Assembly (NCBI GenBank): GCA_027575805.1
Contig: JANBPU010000357.1
Coordinates: 1 to 14,961, forward strand
From: Mycoemilia scoparia
Taxonomy: Eukaryota; Kickxellomycota; Kickxellomycetes; Kickxellales; Kickxellaceae
Length of the DNA: 14,961 nucleotides
Direction: 5' to 3'
The notes under the pieces were generated by a model. The model saw only the letters and a program-made list of their open reading frames with translations, was not told where the DNA came from and made no database searches. This document shows positions 8,578-14,961 of the stretch, one piece after another (position 1 is the stretch's first letter; every line of letters starts with the position of its first letter). A program made the position numbers and the translations under genes.

Positions 8578-8934
8578 TCAGTATAAAGCTAGGGGATTTG
8601 AGTAGATTACAACTATGGTTACAAGTCCTGGGACCGATATCAGGTATTTGCAGGTGCTGCCGTTATCACTATCGCCATCATGTTCATGATTTGAGCCTTG
8701 TGTTAAATGGAAACAATGGCTCCGGATACTGCCATGTCTTGGCGATTCCGTTGATATTGTGTCAGCATCTTCCTTGTCTTCGTCGTTGTCATCTCCAAAT
8801 CTACAATCCTTTCTCACCGCATGCACTTCACAAAAATTGACCATCCTTCCTTGTTCTGCACTGATAGTTGTGGTGGCGATGCATGTATACAATATTAATA
8901 GAGAGATAGCAGAGACAGTGTGTACATTCGGCAT
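8578..8934 (-). CDS. Candidate small secreted protein, unrecognised
   Basis: This 118-residue frame reads convergently to Sld2. It begins with a signal-peptide-like segment: a short polar start, a hydrophobic core at about 8-25 and a cleavage-like TISA|EQ at 23-28. The predicted mature part has four cysteines (C35, C44, C74, C95), an acidic stretch DDNDEDKED at 48-56 and an NGS glycosylation sequon at 91-93. A hydrophobic patch lies at about 98-110. A TATATAAA lies about 70 bases upstream of the ATG (plus-strand 9006-9013). The opposite-strand frame is rich in His/Arg/Cys and looks artefactual. I do not recognise the family. A small intron near the end (donor GTAACC, acceptor TCTATAG near 8550) would replace the last residues, so the C-terminus is uncertain. 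Confidence 0.42.
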   Translation of the reverse strand: MPNVHTVSAISLLILYTCIATTTISAEQGRMVNFCEVHAVRKDCRFGDDNDEDKEDADTISTESPRHGSIRSHCFHLTQGSNHEHDGDSDNGSTCKYLISVPGLVTIVVIYSNPLALY

Positions 8935-9364
8935 TAGACAAAAATATAATTGGATAGCTAGAAATTGGAGAGCTCAAAGTAGCTTTGATGTATCATTTGA
9001 AGTCATTTATATACTTAGAAGAGCATCTTGCATCTTGATGTCGTCAAATATAATAACGGTAATATAGATGGCAATGGATTGTATTAATTGTAAATGCGGG
9101 CTATAGGGAAACCAACTGCAATAAAGCCTCCCAATTTTTATAATCTCCTGCCTCTATTGCTCTTTTCTTCTTCTCCCCGTTTGTGGTGGAGGTCAAGTTT
9201 CCTGGACCAATACCCATAACCAAAATCAACAAGTCTTACAAACTACCACGCTTCTTTAGAATAATGTGGGCTAATCAATAAAGCAATTCAAGATAGGTTT
9301 TATGTGCGCTTATTTTATCTCTCTCACTCACAGGTAGCATTACCGCCAAGATAACCTATAAGCA
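8935..9364. other. Intergenic region upstream of MDE1
   Basis: No gene is supported. It contains the candidate TATA box of the minus-strand gene and two pyrimidine-rich tracts (about 9145-9180 and 9310-9332). These tracts probably belong to the MDE1 promoter. The second tract ends CACAG and could be an intron acceptor in the leader, but I found no convincing donor. Confidence 0.45.
9006..9013 (-). promoter_or_regulatory. TATA-box-like element for the minus-strand secreted-protein candidate
   Basis: The minus strand reads TATATAAA here, about 72 bases upstream of the ATG at 8934. Position and sequence suit a core promoter, but AT-rich spacer DNA makes such matches common. Confidence 0.35.
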
Positions 9365-10102
9365 ATGTGTTCAAACGAATCCACAATCGAAAAAAACAAG
9401 ATCGGTGACCAACTTGTGCAATCAACCGACGAGCACCATCCAAGCAACCTCATCCCCAAACTATGTGAACAGTTCTACCACCTAGGCTGGGTAACCGGAA
9501 CTGGCGGAGGAATCAGTATTCGCAAAGATCAGCACGTATATATCGCCCCATCAGGGGTACAAAAAGAAAGAATCAAGCCATCCGATATGTTTGTAATGGA
9601 CCTAAAGACCAGAAACCTTTTAAGAGCTCCCACAGCCCCACTAAAGCAATCGGCCTGCACGCCACTCTTTTTCAATTCATATACCATGAGAGATTCCGGG
9701 GCCTGCATCCATACTCATTCTAAACATGCTGTTTTGGCCACCCTTCTTTGGCCAGGCAAAGAATTCAGAATTTCACACCAAGAAATGATCAAGGGAATTC
9801 GGGTGGGCAGCACAAAGGAGAATCTACGTTTCCATGATACTCTGGTTGTTCCGATTATTGAAAATACCGCTCAAGAGGAGGATTTGACTGATAGAATGGC
9901 AAAGGCTATGGAAGAGTACCCGGACACCAATGCCGTGCTGGTTAGAAGACATGGCGTTTATGTGTGGGGCGAGAGTTGGGAAAAGGCTAAAACTATGTGC
10001 GAATGTTATGATTATTTGTTTGAGTTGGCTGTGGATATGAAGCGTCTGGGACTTGATCCTGATGATGTGTCCATGGACACCAAACTCGCAGTCGACCCAT
10101 AG
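9365..10102 (+). CDS. MDE1: Methylthioribulose-1-phosphate dehydratase, methionine salvage
   Basis: The enzyme converts 5-methylthioribulose-1-phosphate to the 2,3-diketo-5-methylthiopentyl-1-phosphate intermediate in the cytosolic methionine salvage pathway (yeast Mde1, human APIP). The 245-residue product is a complete class II aldolase-fold protein of normal family length. Family marks are [13 protein letters not shown] (41-53), KQSACTPLF (94-102), the zinc site IHTHSKHAV (115-123; H116 and H118), HQEMIKGIR (138-146) and RRHGVYVWG (194-202; H196 as third zinc ligand). By comparison with APIP, C98 is the substrate-contacting cysteine and E140 the likely catalytic acid. All expected key residues are present and the reading frame needs no intron. 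The start at 9365 gives a normal short N-terminal lead. No partner genes of the pathway lie nearby. Confidence 0.95.
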   Translation: MCSNESTIEKNKIGDQLVQSTDEHHPSNLIPKLCEQFYHLGWVTGTGGGISIRKDQHVYIAPSGVQKERIKPSDMFVMDLKTRNLLRAPTAPLKQSACTPLFFNSYTMRDSGACIHTHSKHAVLATLLWPGKEFRISHQEMIKGIRVGSTKENLRFHDTLVVPIIENTAQEEDLTDRMAKAMEEYPDTNAVLVRRHGVYVWGESWEKAKTMCECYDYLFELAVDMKRLGLDPDDVSMDTKLAVDP

Positions 10103-10198
10103 AGGACTTTTTGGCCATTGTGCGATGGATCATTGTGTTGATTCCGATAAACCTTCCTAGTATTGGGTTTGGGGCTTATACTATTTCTTGTTTATCAT

Positions 10199-10204
10199 AA
10201 TAAA
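10199..10204 (+). terminator. Poly(A) signal AATAAA after MDE1
   Basis: AATAAA lies about 97 bases after the MDE1 stop codon, suitable as its 3'-end signal. Confidence 0.5.
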
Positions 10205-10280
10205 GGAATTATAAATTGAGCCTTAGGTTGTTTTGTGGCATGGGTCTTGTCATTGGAATTGTTTCTCCAACTTTCATAAC

Positions 10281-10308
10281 CTATCAATCTATCTATCAAT
10301 CCATCAAT
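10281..10308. repeat. Imperfect (ATCT/ATCA)n repeat
   Basis: Several tandem tetramers of the forms CTAT, CAAT and CATC lie between the convergent MDE1 and membrane-protein genes. Confidence 0.55.
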
Positions 10309-10329
10309 GGTAAAGTGTTGTCTCTGGGA

Positions 10330-10599
10330 TTATATTGTAGCCTTGAATGATTTCAAATAGAACACCAGTGTTTGATAAAGCTCAAAGAGAGCCAAGATAT
10401 ACATGTATAACAAAGAATAGCAAATAAAGGCACCAAGAAGCCCTTTGAACCCAAAGTATCGTGGAATATATATAATTCCTTCAAGATTATAGTAAATTAA
10501 AGATGGCAGCAGCCACATTAAAGTTTTAAAATAACCAAACCACACGTTTATATTATACAGGGTGTCCTGTAACTGCTTGGACATTGAATGGCCCAACAT
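10330..10599 (-). CDS. Candidate small two-pass membrane protein
   Basis: This 89-residue frame reads convergently to MDE1. It has a polar start (residues 1-18), a hydrophobic aromatic-rich segment at about 20-46 and a second, longer hydrophobic segment at about 53-80. A short basic loop (PRYFGFKG, 46-53) separates them and the tail is KSFKATI. The mix of Leu, Ile, Tyr and Phe with charges only in the loops looks like real membrane protein rather than random AT-rich sequence. I do not recognise the family. I considered the small subunit of serine palmitoyltransferase because of YYNLEG at 36-41, but the family hallmark LEPWE is absent. No splice signal or poly(A) signal supports the gene further. 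Confidence 0.5.
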   Translation of the reverse strand: MLGHSMSKQLQDTLYNINVWFGYFKTLMWLLPSLIYYNLEGIIYIPRYFGFKGLLGAFICYSLLYMYILALFELYQTLVFYLKSFKATI

Positions 10600-11313
10600 T
10601 TATATAATAACAACTTATAACAGACTATAATACAAAAGGAAGAATTGCAAATGCAAAAGTCCACAAACAAAATTACTTAGTATTTGGGGTGGAGGAAAGA
10701 TTATTGTTAGCACATGCTTACATATGCTAATGTACAAATCATTGTATTTTTAGCACCAAAATAATTAAAAGGAATAAAACCTGTTGTCAAAACATTTAGA
10801 TTTGATTGAAGTTTTTGCAGCTATCACTACCACATTTTCTTTGAAATTGATTGTCCTCGTCACCTTTTTTAGATTATTTTTCTTGTAAAAAAATCTAAAT
10901 TAACAACAGTACAGAAATCTCTTGAATTTGGAGATTTATAAAAGACGCCACCACACATAAATCTCCGAGGATTCATCCCCTTGATCAATATGCTTCAAAT
11001 AAAATCCATGAATAGTGGTCTAGTTATTATTTGTCTACTACTGCTTTGTTTGGAATAGGTTATAAATTAAATTAGTAGAACTATCAAAGTCATTTGAAAT
11101 AAACAATTAAAAGCAATTTTTGTGTTAGCAGATTGATTAAGCTTTTTATTACTCCTAGGAAGATAGCTGAATGCTCAATTTTTGTGTTAGCCGAAGTTAT
11201 AAAAAAAACCACGTATTACCCATAATTAAACCGACTTTGTAATTCATGGCCCCCTGATATTGCGGCTTTTAGTTCTTCACAAAAGATTATTTGATCGCTT
11301 GAGACAAGAAACT
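10600..11313. other. AT-rich spacer and presumed leader of the Ygr210-type GTPase gene
   Basis: No gene is firmly supported. The stretch is AT-rich and holds a short inverted repeat (AAATCTC / GAGATTT near 10915-10937), a 16-base direct repeat (11114-11191) and a short ATG frame at 10990-11058 with a hydrophobic product. The right part probably carries the transcription start of the GTPase gene. Confidence 0.45.
11114..11191. repeat. 16-base direct repeat, two copies
   Basis: The sequence CAATTTTTGTGTTAGC occurs at 11114-11129 and again at 11176-11191, 62 bases apart. Each copy is a T-rich tract ending TTAG, so each also resembles an intron acceptor. Confidence 0.75.
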
Positions 11314-11399
11314 GTTAGTCTTGAAGAAGACATAGCAAAACGACAAGAACAACACAGCTTGGAAGAAAAATATTCTAACCGTCCTCTCTCTCTATCCAG
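11314..11399 (+). other. Probable 5' UTR intron of the Ygr210-type GTPase gene
   Basis: The 3' end is very good: a branch-like TTCTAAC at about 11373-11379, a CT tract and CAG at 11397-11399. The best donor is GTTAGT at 11314, giving an 86-base intron like those in Sld2. A TAA at 11443-11445, in frame with the ATG at 11452, keeps the upstream exon noncoding. The donor is weaker than the acceptor, so another donor is possible. Confidence 0.5.
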
Positions 11400-11451
11400 A
11401 AATCTACCAGCATCTCCTCACAACTACAGCAACAATAACCGATAAACCACA

Positions 11452-12858
11452 ATGTCATCTGGATCAAGTTTTGTTATTGCCTGTGTTGGCAAACCATCAG
11501 CTGGAAAATCATCATTCCTTAATGCAGTAACAGAAGCCAACGCCAAGGTCGGTAACTTTCCGTTTACAACCATTGAACCCAACCAAGGAATAGCATACTA
11601 CCCAATCGATTGCGCATGCAAGCGTTTCAATAAATCTAGCCAATGTAAACCCCGATACGGAAGCTGCAAGGATGGAAAACGATTGATTCCAGTTAGGATG
11701 CTCGATGTGGCTGGTTTGGTTCCTGGAGCATCAGAAGGCCGAGGACTAGGCAACCAATTCCTTGACGACCTTCGTCATGCCGACGCACTAATCCACGTAG
11801 TAGACGCCAGTGGAGGTACAGACGAAAACGGAAAGGAAACAAAAAACTATGACCCCATCAATGACATTGAGTGGTTGAGGTTTGAAATCCACAGTTGGGT
11901 ATACAACAATTTGTTGAAGAAATGGCCGGGTATTGTCAGGCGTCAAGTTGCGACCAAGACATCGCCAATAACTGTTTTCCAGGAAAATATGAGTGGATAT
12001 GGCGCAAACCGTGAAATTATTATTCGATGCATCGAGAGAATGAATAAGGCGGCTATTGAACTTGATAAAGAAGGTCAAGACAGCGAAATGGCTATTCCTG
12101 GAATTATACAAAAAGGCGGAAGTTCCAATAAAACAAATACCAGCACATCGCTGTCCTCTTCCAACACCGTATTGACAAATTGGACAAAAAAGCATTTACA
12201 TAAATTTGTGTCGATATTCTTGGACGAGCGTTTCCCGACTGTTGTTGCACTAAACAAGATCGATCGCTCGGAAGCTGACAAGAATATTATAAAGATTCTT
12301 CGTAAGTACTCGGGATCTTCAAAGACCGATCCTTTGGATGGGATTAGACAAGAAAATATTGTTGTTACTTCGGCATTGTCAGAATGTTTCCTCAAAAAAC
12401 TAAAAGATCAGGGATATATTAAATATACGGCTGGTGATGAAGATTTTGAGAGTCATGAAGAGGATCCTACCCTAAAGAAGGCTGATGGAAGAACTTTTGA
12501 TAGACTGGAGGAAATTAGGGATCTGGTTTTATTTAGATATGGTAGCACGGGTGTTCAGGATGTCATTGTCAGAGCAGTGCGGGCATTGCGAATGATTCCA
12601 GTATTTCCAGTAAAAAATGTTACCAACTTTACCAACAAGAGCTCCTCTGGCGATGGATCTGGTGCAGCGTTTGTGGATTGTGTACTTGTTCGCGAAGGAA
12701 CGACTGTTCGCCAGGTTGCCGGCATGGTTAATAGCATTCTTGACAAACAATATGCTGGTGCTGAAACTGTGGGAGGGCTTCAGTTAGGAGAAAATGACGT
12801 GATTGTTCCTAAAAAGAACGATGTTTTGTCATTTAAACTAAATAATTCATCCCGCTGA
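11452..12858 (+). CDS. Ygr210-type GTP-binding protein (YchF/OLA1-related) with TGS domain
   Basis: The 468-residue product belongs to the Ygr210 branch of the Obg/YchF GTPases, present in fungi and archaea. These proteins are thought to act with ribosomes or translation, but the exact role is not established. The GTPase motifs are all visible: G1 GKPSAGKSS (13-21), G2 region around T39-T40, G3 DVAGLV (85-90), G4 NKID (268-271) and G5 TSALSE (306-311). A cysteine cluster C54, C56, C65, C72 between G2 and G3, then [20 protein letters not shown] (96-115), are marks of this branch. The C-terminal TGS domain runs from about 383 to 464, including [14 protein letters not shown] (412-425) and [16 protein letters not shown] (448-463). 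A Ser/Thr/Asn-rich insert at 222-241 looks low-complexity. The start is placed by the short N-terminus before G1 and an in-frame stop two codons upstream. Cytosolic; no targeting signal seen. Confidence 0.93.
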   Translation: MSSGSSFVIACVGKPSAGKSSFLNAVTEANAKVGNFPFTTIEPNQGIAYYPIDCACKRFNKSSQCKPRYGSCKDGKRLIPVRMLDVAGLVPGASEGRGLGNQFLDDLRHADALIHVVDASGGTDENGKETKNYDPINDIEWLRFEIHSWVYNNLLKKWPGIVRRQVATKTSPITVFQENMSGYGANREIIIRCIERMNKAAIELDKEGQDSEMAIPGIIQKGGSSNKTNTSTSLSSSNTVLTNWTKKHLHKFVSIFLDERFPTVVALNKIDRSEADKNIIKILRKYSGSSKTDPLDGIRQENIVVTSALSECFLKKLKDQGYIKYTAGDEDFESHEEDPTLKKADGRTFDRLEEIRDLVLFRYGSTGVQDVIVRAVRALRMIPVFPVKNVTNFTNKSSSGDGSGAAFVDCVLVREGTTVRQVAGMVNSILDKQYAGAETVGGLQLGENDVIVPKKNDVLSFKLNNSSR

Positions 12859-12961
12859 GCTTTGTTCTTTTAAGGGCTGGTGTTGATTTCTTGGTAGTGT
12901 AATTGTGTGTTTTTTCTTTTCATCTCCAATAGCCGAGCTATCAAAAATACCCTTTCTTTTT

Positions 12962-12967
12962 AATAAA
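12962..12967 (+). terminator. Poly(A) signal AATAAA after the GTPase gene
   Basis: AATAAA lies about 104 bases after the stop codon, between the convergent GTPase and Myb genes. Confidence 0.5.
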
Positions 12968-13126
12968 TAGTTATATTTTAAAATGCATTCCAGTTTTGTG
13001 ATCTAAATAGCCAACTAAGAGTAAAAGGTATTTAATAGTATGATTGTATTTTCCGTAGACTGTTGATATGTGAGGGTAGGATAGAACATTGGGCTCAGCA
13101 ACCTAGAGTCATAATCTCGTTTATGT

Positions 13127-14437
13127 TTATTGTGTGTATTTCTCTTTCAAGGCCCGAGCTAGAATTGGGGAGCCTCTTAAAACTTTTTTATATACTACCT
13201 TACAAGAACGTATTGTCCTGCTATTTCCAAGAATCTGAGATATCAGATACCAGTCATCGCCATGCTTTGCAACCAGATCAACAAGTTTAACCTTTTCCTC
13301 TGGGCTCCATTGTTTAAATGTCCGGATGCGCTTATTATTTTTTTCTTTCTCAAACAGCTGCGTCCAAGTATATCCTTTATCCAGGTATACTTTCACGGTT
13401 TTATATCTGTTACCCAGCACGGCCGGTGGATATTCGGGAAAATGAAGTTGGGAGATCTTGTTCCACTTTCGGCCATATACTTCTACGTACTCAAAAAGCT
13501 TCTTGGTATTTGCATAATCAAAAATCGGGCGACCTCGATTAGCCTTTTTATTTGATCCAAGGCCTCTTGTCCACTTTAACCGACATTGAACTTCATTCCT
13601 TGTTTTAACTACTTCCGCAACTGCCTTCCACACTGACCTCACTTTTACTTTGGGCGCCATAGACATTTCTGGACCATTGTTATTTTCCGGTAACAAATGG
13701 GGCAAATATTTACGTATACCTTTTTCAAGCCTCTTGAGTTCATCATCGCCCCATGCACCAATCTTGATTCCGTCCATCTGAGAACCTTTGATTTCTTCTC
13801 CAGCTGTTGAGCAACGAACTGAATACATCCACCGCGAATAACATTGGATAAACGACCTTTGTCCATTAAAGACCTTGCACACCTTTATCCAGAATCCCCT
13901 ATCAGCAAATGTAATTGGCTTCCCACGCTGTACTTCATTTGCTCTATTGCCTGCTAATTTTTTTACTTCTTTTTCAAGCTTTTGGTCCTCGTGCTTTGTC
14001 CACCTTCCTCTGTATTTGTGGTTCAGTACAAAGTTCCACATAATAAAGCACGAATTGCTCGTTCTCCCGTTACTCACATAGTTTGCTACCTTTGCCCAAT
14101 TTCCTTCATACATATCGACGGCTTCCCTCAGTCGTTGCCTATCTTTTTCGGTCCATGGTTGGTATTTTGGCTCTTTATGTACCCCAAAGTAGCCAATACT
14201 GGTATCGCTTATTGCCTCTTCATCAATTGTTTGCAATATTGACTGATCGCTTTCTGATTTGGTCTCTTGATTAGTAGAAATCGTTTCTATTTCTTTGCAT
14301 GGTTCAACAACGACTTCGGGTATTATAGACTTATTTGTATTATCTAGTGATGTTGGTAATGTGTAGTGACGCTGAAATAGACTAAAGCGTGATCGTCGTA
14401 TTGTTCTGCAGACGTTACCAAAGTATACTAGAGACAT
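13127..14437 (-). CDS. Five-repeat Myb/SANT protein with a mitochondrial-type presequence
   Basis: The 436-residue product has five Myb/SANT-like helix-turn-helix units, each with spaced aromatic residues. Approximate units are 94-136 (W95, W114, W134), 145-204 (W146, W183, W203), 228-290 (W229, W270, W289), 306-347 (F306, W325, Y345) and 376-416 (W377, W396, Y416). The second and third are stretched by insertions between helices. Such units usually bind DNA, so a DNA-binding role is likely. The first 31 residues have no acidic residue, contain five arginines (R11, R14, R15, R17, R23) and many Ser/Thr, and end with an R-3 cleavage-like RHY|TLP (R23-Y25). That is a typical mitochondrial presequence, so the protein may act on mitochondrial DNA or RNA; this is inference. 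A linker at 32-90 is acidic and disordered. No intron is needed. The gene is convergent with the GTPase gene. An ordinary nuclear Myb factor is the alternative. Confidence 0.85.
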   Translation of the reverse strand: MSLVYFGNVCRTIRRSRFSLFQRHYTLPTSLDNTNKSIIPEVVVEPCKEIETISTNQETKSESDQSILQTIDEEAISDTSIGYFGVHKEPKYQPWTEKDRQRLREAVDMYEGNWAKVANYVSNGRTSNSCFIMWNFVLNHKYRGRWTKHEDQKLEKEVKKLAGNRANEVQRGKPITFADRGFWIKVCKVFNGQRSFIQCYSRWMYSVRCSTAGEEIKGSQMDGIKIGAWGDDELKRLEKGIRKYLPHLLPENNNGPEMSMAPKVKVRSVWKAVAEVVKTRNEVQCRLKWTRGLGSNKKANRGRPIFDYANTKKLFEYVEVYGRKWNKISQLHFPEYPPAVLGNRYKTVKVYLDKGYTWTQLFEKEKNNKRIRTFKQWSPEEKVKLVDLVAKHGDDWYLISQILGNSRTIRSCKVVYKKVLRGSPILARALKEKYTQ

Positions 14438-14961
14438 AGCAATCGTCTTTTAAGGCTTTTATATTAGCAGAATTTTTCATAAAAGCACTTGAGTTATTAA
14501 ATTTATGCGCATTTATTGTGATTCGATTATAGCTATATTAGACAAAAAATTATGGGCTAATGGAAAAACTCTGCCATTCTTCAAGGTTTAATATAGTAAG
14601 TTGAGTGAAGCCAAGAATGGTAGTGATAGTATTCTTTTTCAATAAGGAAGCTTGTGTCGGACCAAAAACCATCTTTCACAACTTTGGAATAACATGGCTA
14701 ATTGCAATGTAAAAGCAGCTATTAAACTATTTGCAAAATATGGTGCATTGGATGCAATAACATTTGGCCACACTACACTTAATAAAATACTATTTTTGGT
14801 TAATTCATCCAGAAAAGGCTTCTATCAGGTTCATTTTTAACCCAAATCAAAGTCTTCATAAACACTTGATACATGCTGGGCCAGGATAGTTCAAGCTCAA
14901 TCATCCTCATCAAAAAATGAAATACAGAATTTCTGGACTTTGATGGTCACGCAAGAAATTC
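14438..14961. other. Right-end spacer without a firm gene
   Basis: No gene is firmly supported. The part next to 14437 is the presumed promoter of the Myb-repeat gene on the minus strand. A plus-strand frame with an ATG at 14694 and a stop at 14838-14840 encodes 48 residues with helix-forming character (NVKAAIKLFAKYG). It is too short to assign. Any gene here may continue beyond the right edge. Confidence 0.4.

Noticed and set aside
8568..8840. 90-residue plus-strand frame
   Set aside because: It overlaps the minus-strand secreted-protein candidate and is rich in His, Arg and Cys without any motif; the opposite strand is more plausible.
10330..10599. Identification as serine palmitoyltransferase small subunit
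   Set aside because: YYNLEG resembles part of the family signature, but LEPWE and the following spacing are absent, so the name is not justified.
11788..12395. Minus-strand frames of 135 and 106 residues inside the GTPase gene
   Set aside because: They are antisense to a fully supported GTPase with all G motifs, so they are shadow frames.
1..14961. tRNA genes, transposons, CRISPR arrays or a defence-type gene cluster
   Set aside because: I saw no B-box-like tRNA core, no transposase, integrase or reverse transcriptase motif, no terminal repeats and no spaced repeat array.

Overview
The window reads as nuclear DNA of a fungus, most likely an early-diverging (zygomycete-grade) lineage. The evidence is a Sld2-type replication factor found with this architecture in fungi, short spliceosomal introns of about 84-150 bases, pyrimidine-rich blocks ahead of genes, AATAAA signals after stop codons and many short microsatellites. 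The lineage call is an inference from overall style; the fungal call is firmer. I see no tRNA, rRNA, CRISPR array, transposon or plasmid feature.

Layout from left to right. 1-665: no supported gene. 666-1244 (+): small secreted protein with a signal peptide, an 11-residue tandem repeat and a GPI-anchor-like tail. 1245-4013: long gene-poor stretch with microsatellites and a few short protein-like frames I cannot assign. 4014-5472 (+): an unrecognised, mostly disordered 372-residue protein, with a probable pyrimidine-block promoter and a 5' UTR intron. 5473-6480: intergenic, with a 12-bp inverted repeat. 6481-8408 (+): four-exon Sld2/Drc1 homologue (about 543 residues), joined here from four exons; its first intron uses a GC donor. 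8578-8934 (-): candidate small secreted protein. 9365-10102 (+): methylthioribulose-1-phosphate dehydratase (MDE1). 10330-10599 (-): candidate two-pass membrane protein. 11452-12858 (+): Ygr210-type GTPase with a C-terminal TGS domain, preceded by a probable 5' UTR intron. 13127-14437 (-): a protein of five Myb/SANT repeats behind an N-terminus that looks like a mitochondrial presequence. 14438-14961: no firm gene.

The genes do not form a pathway; they are ordinary neighbours on a eukaryotic chromosome. Sld2 acts in CDK-controlled origin firing, MDE1 in methionine salvage, and the Ygr210 GTPase probably in a translation-linked role. The most interesting items are the Myb-repeat protein apparently aimed at mitochondria, the GC-AG intron that restores the essential Sld2 C-terminus, a KEN-box degron candidate in Sld2, and two unassigned small proteins. 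I found no convincing new multi-gene system.
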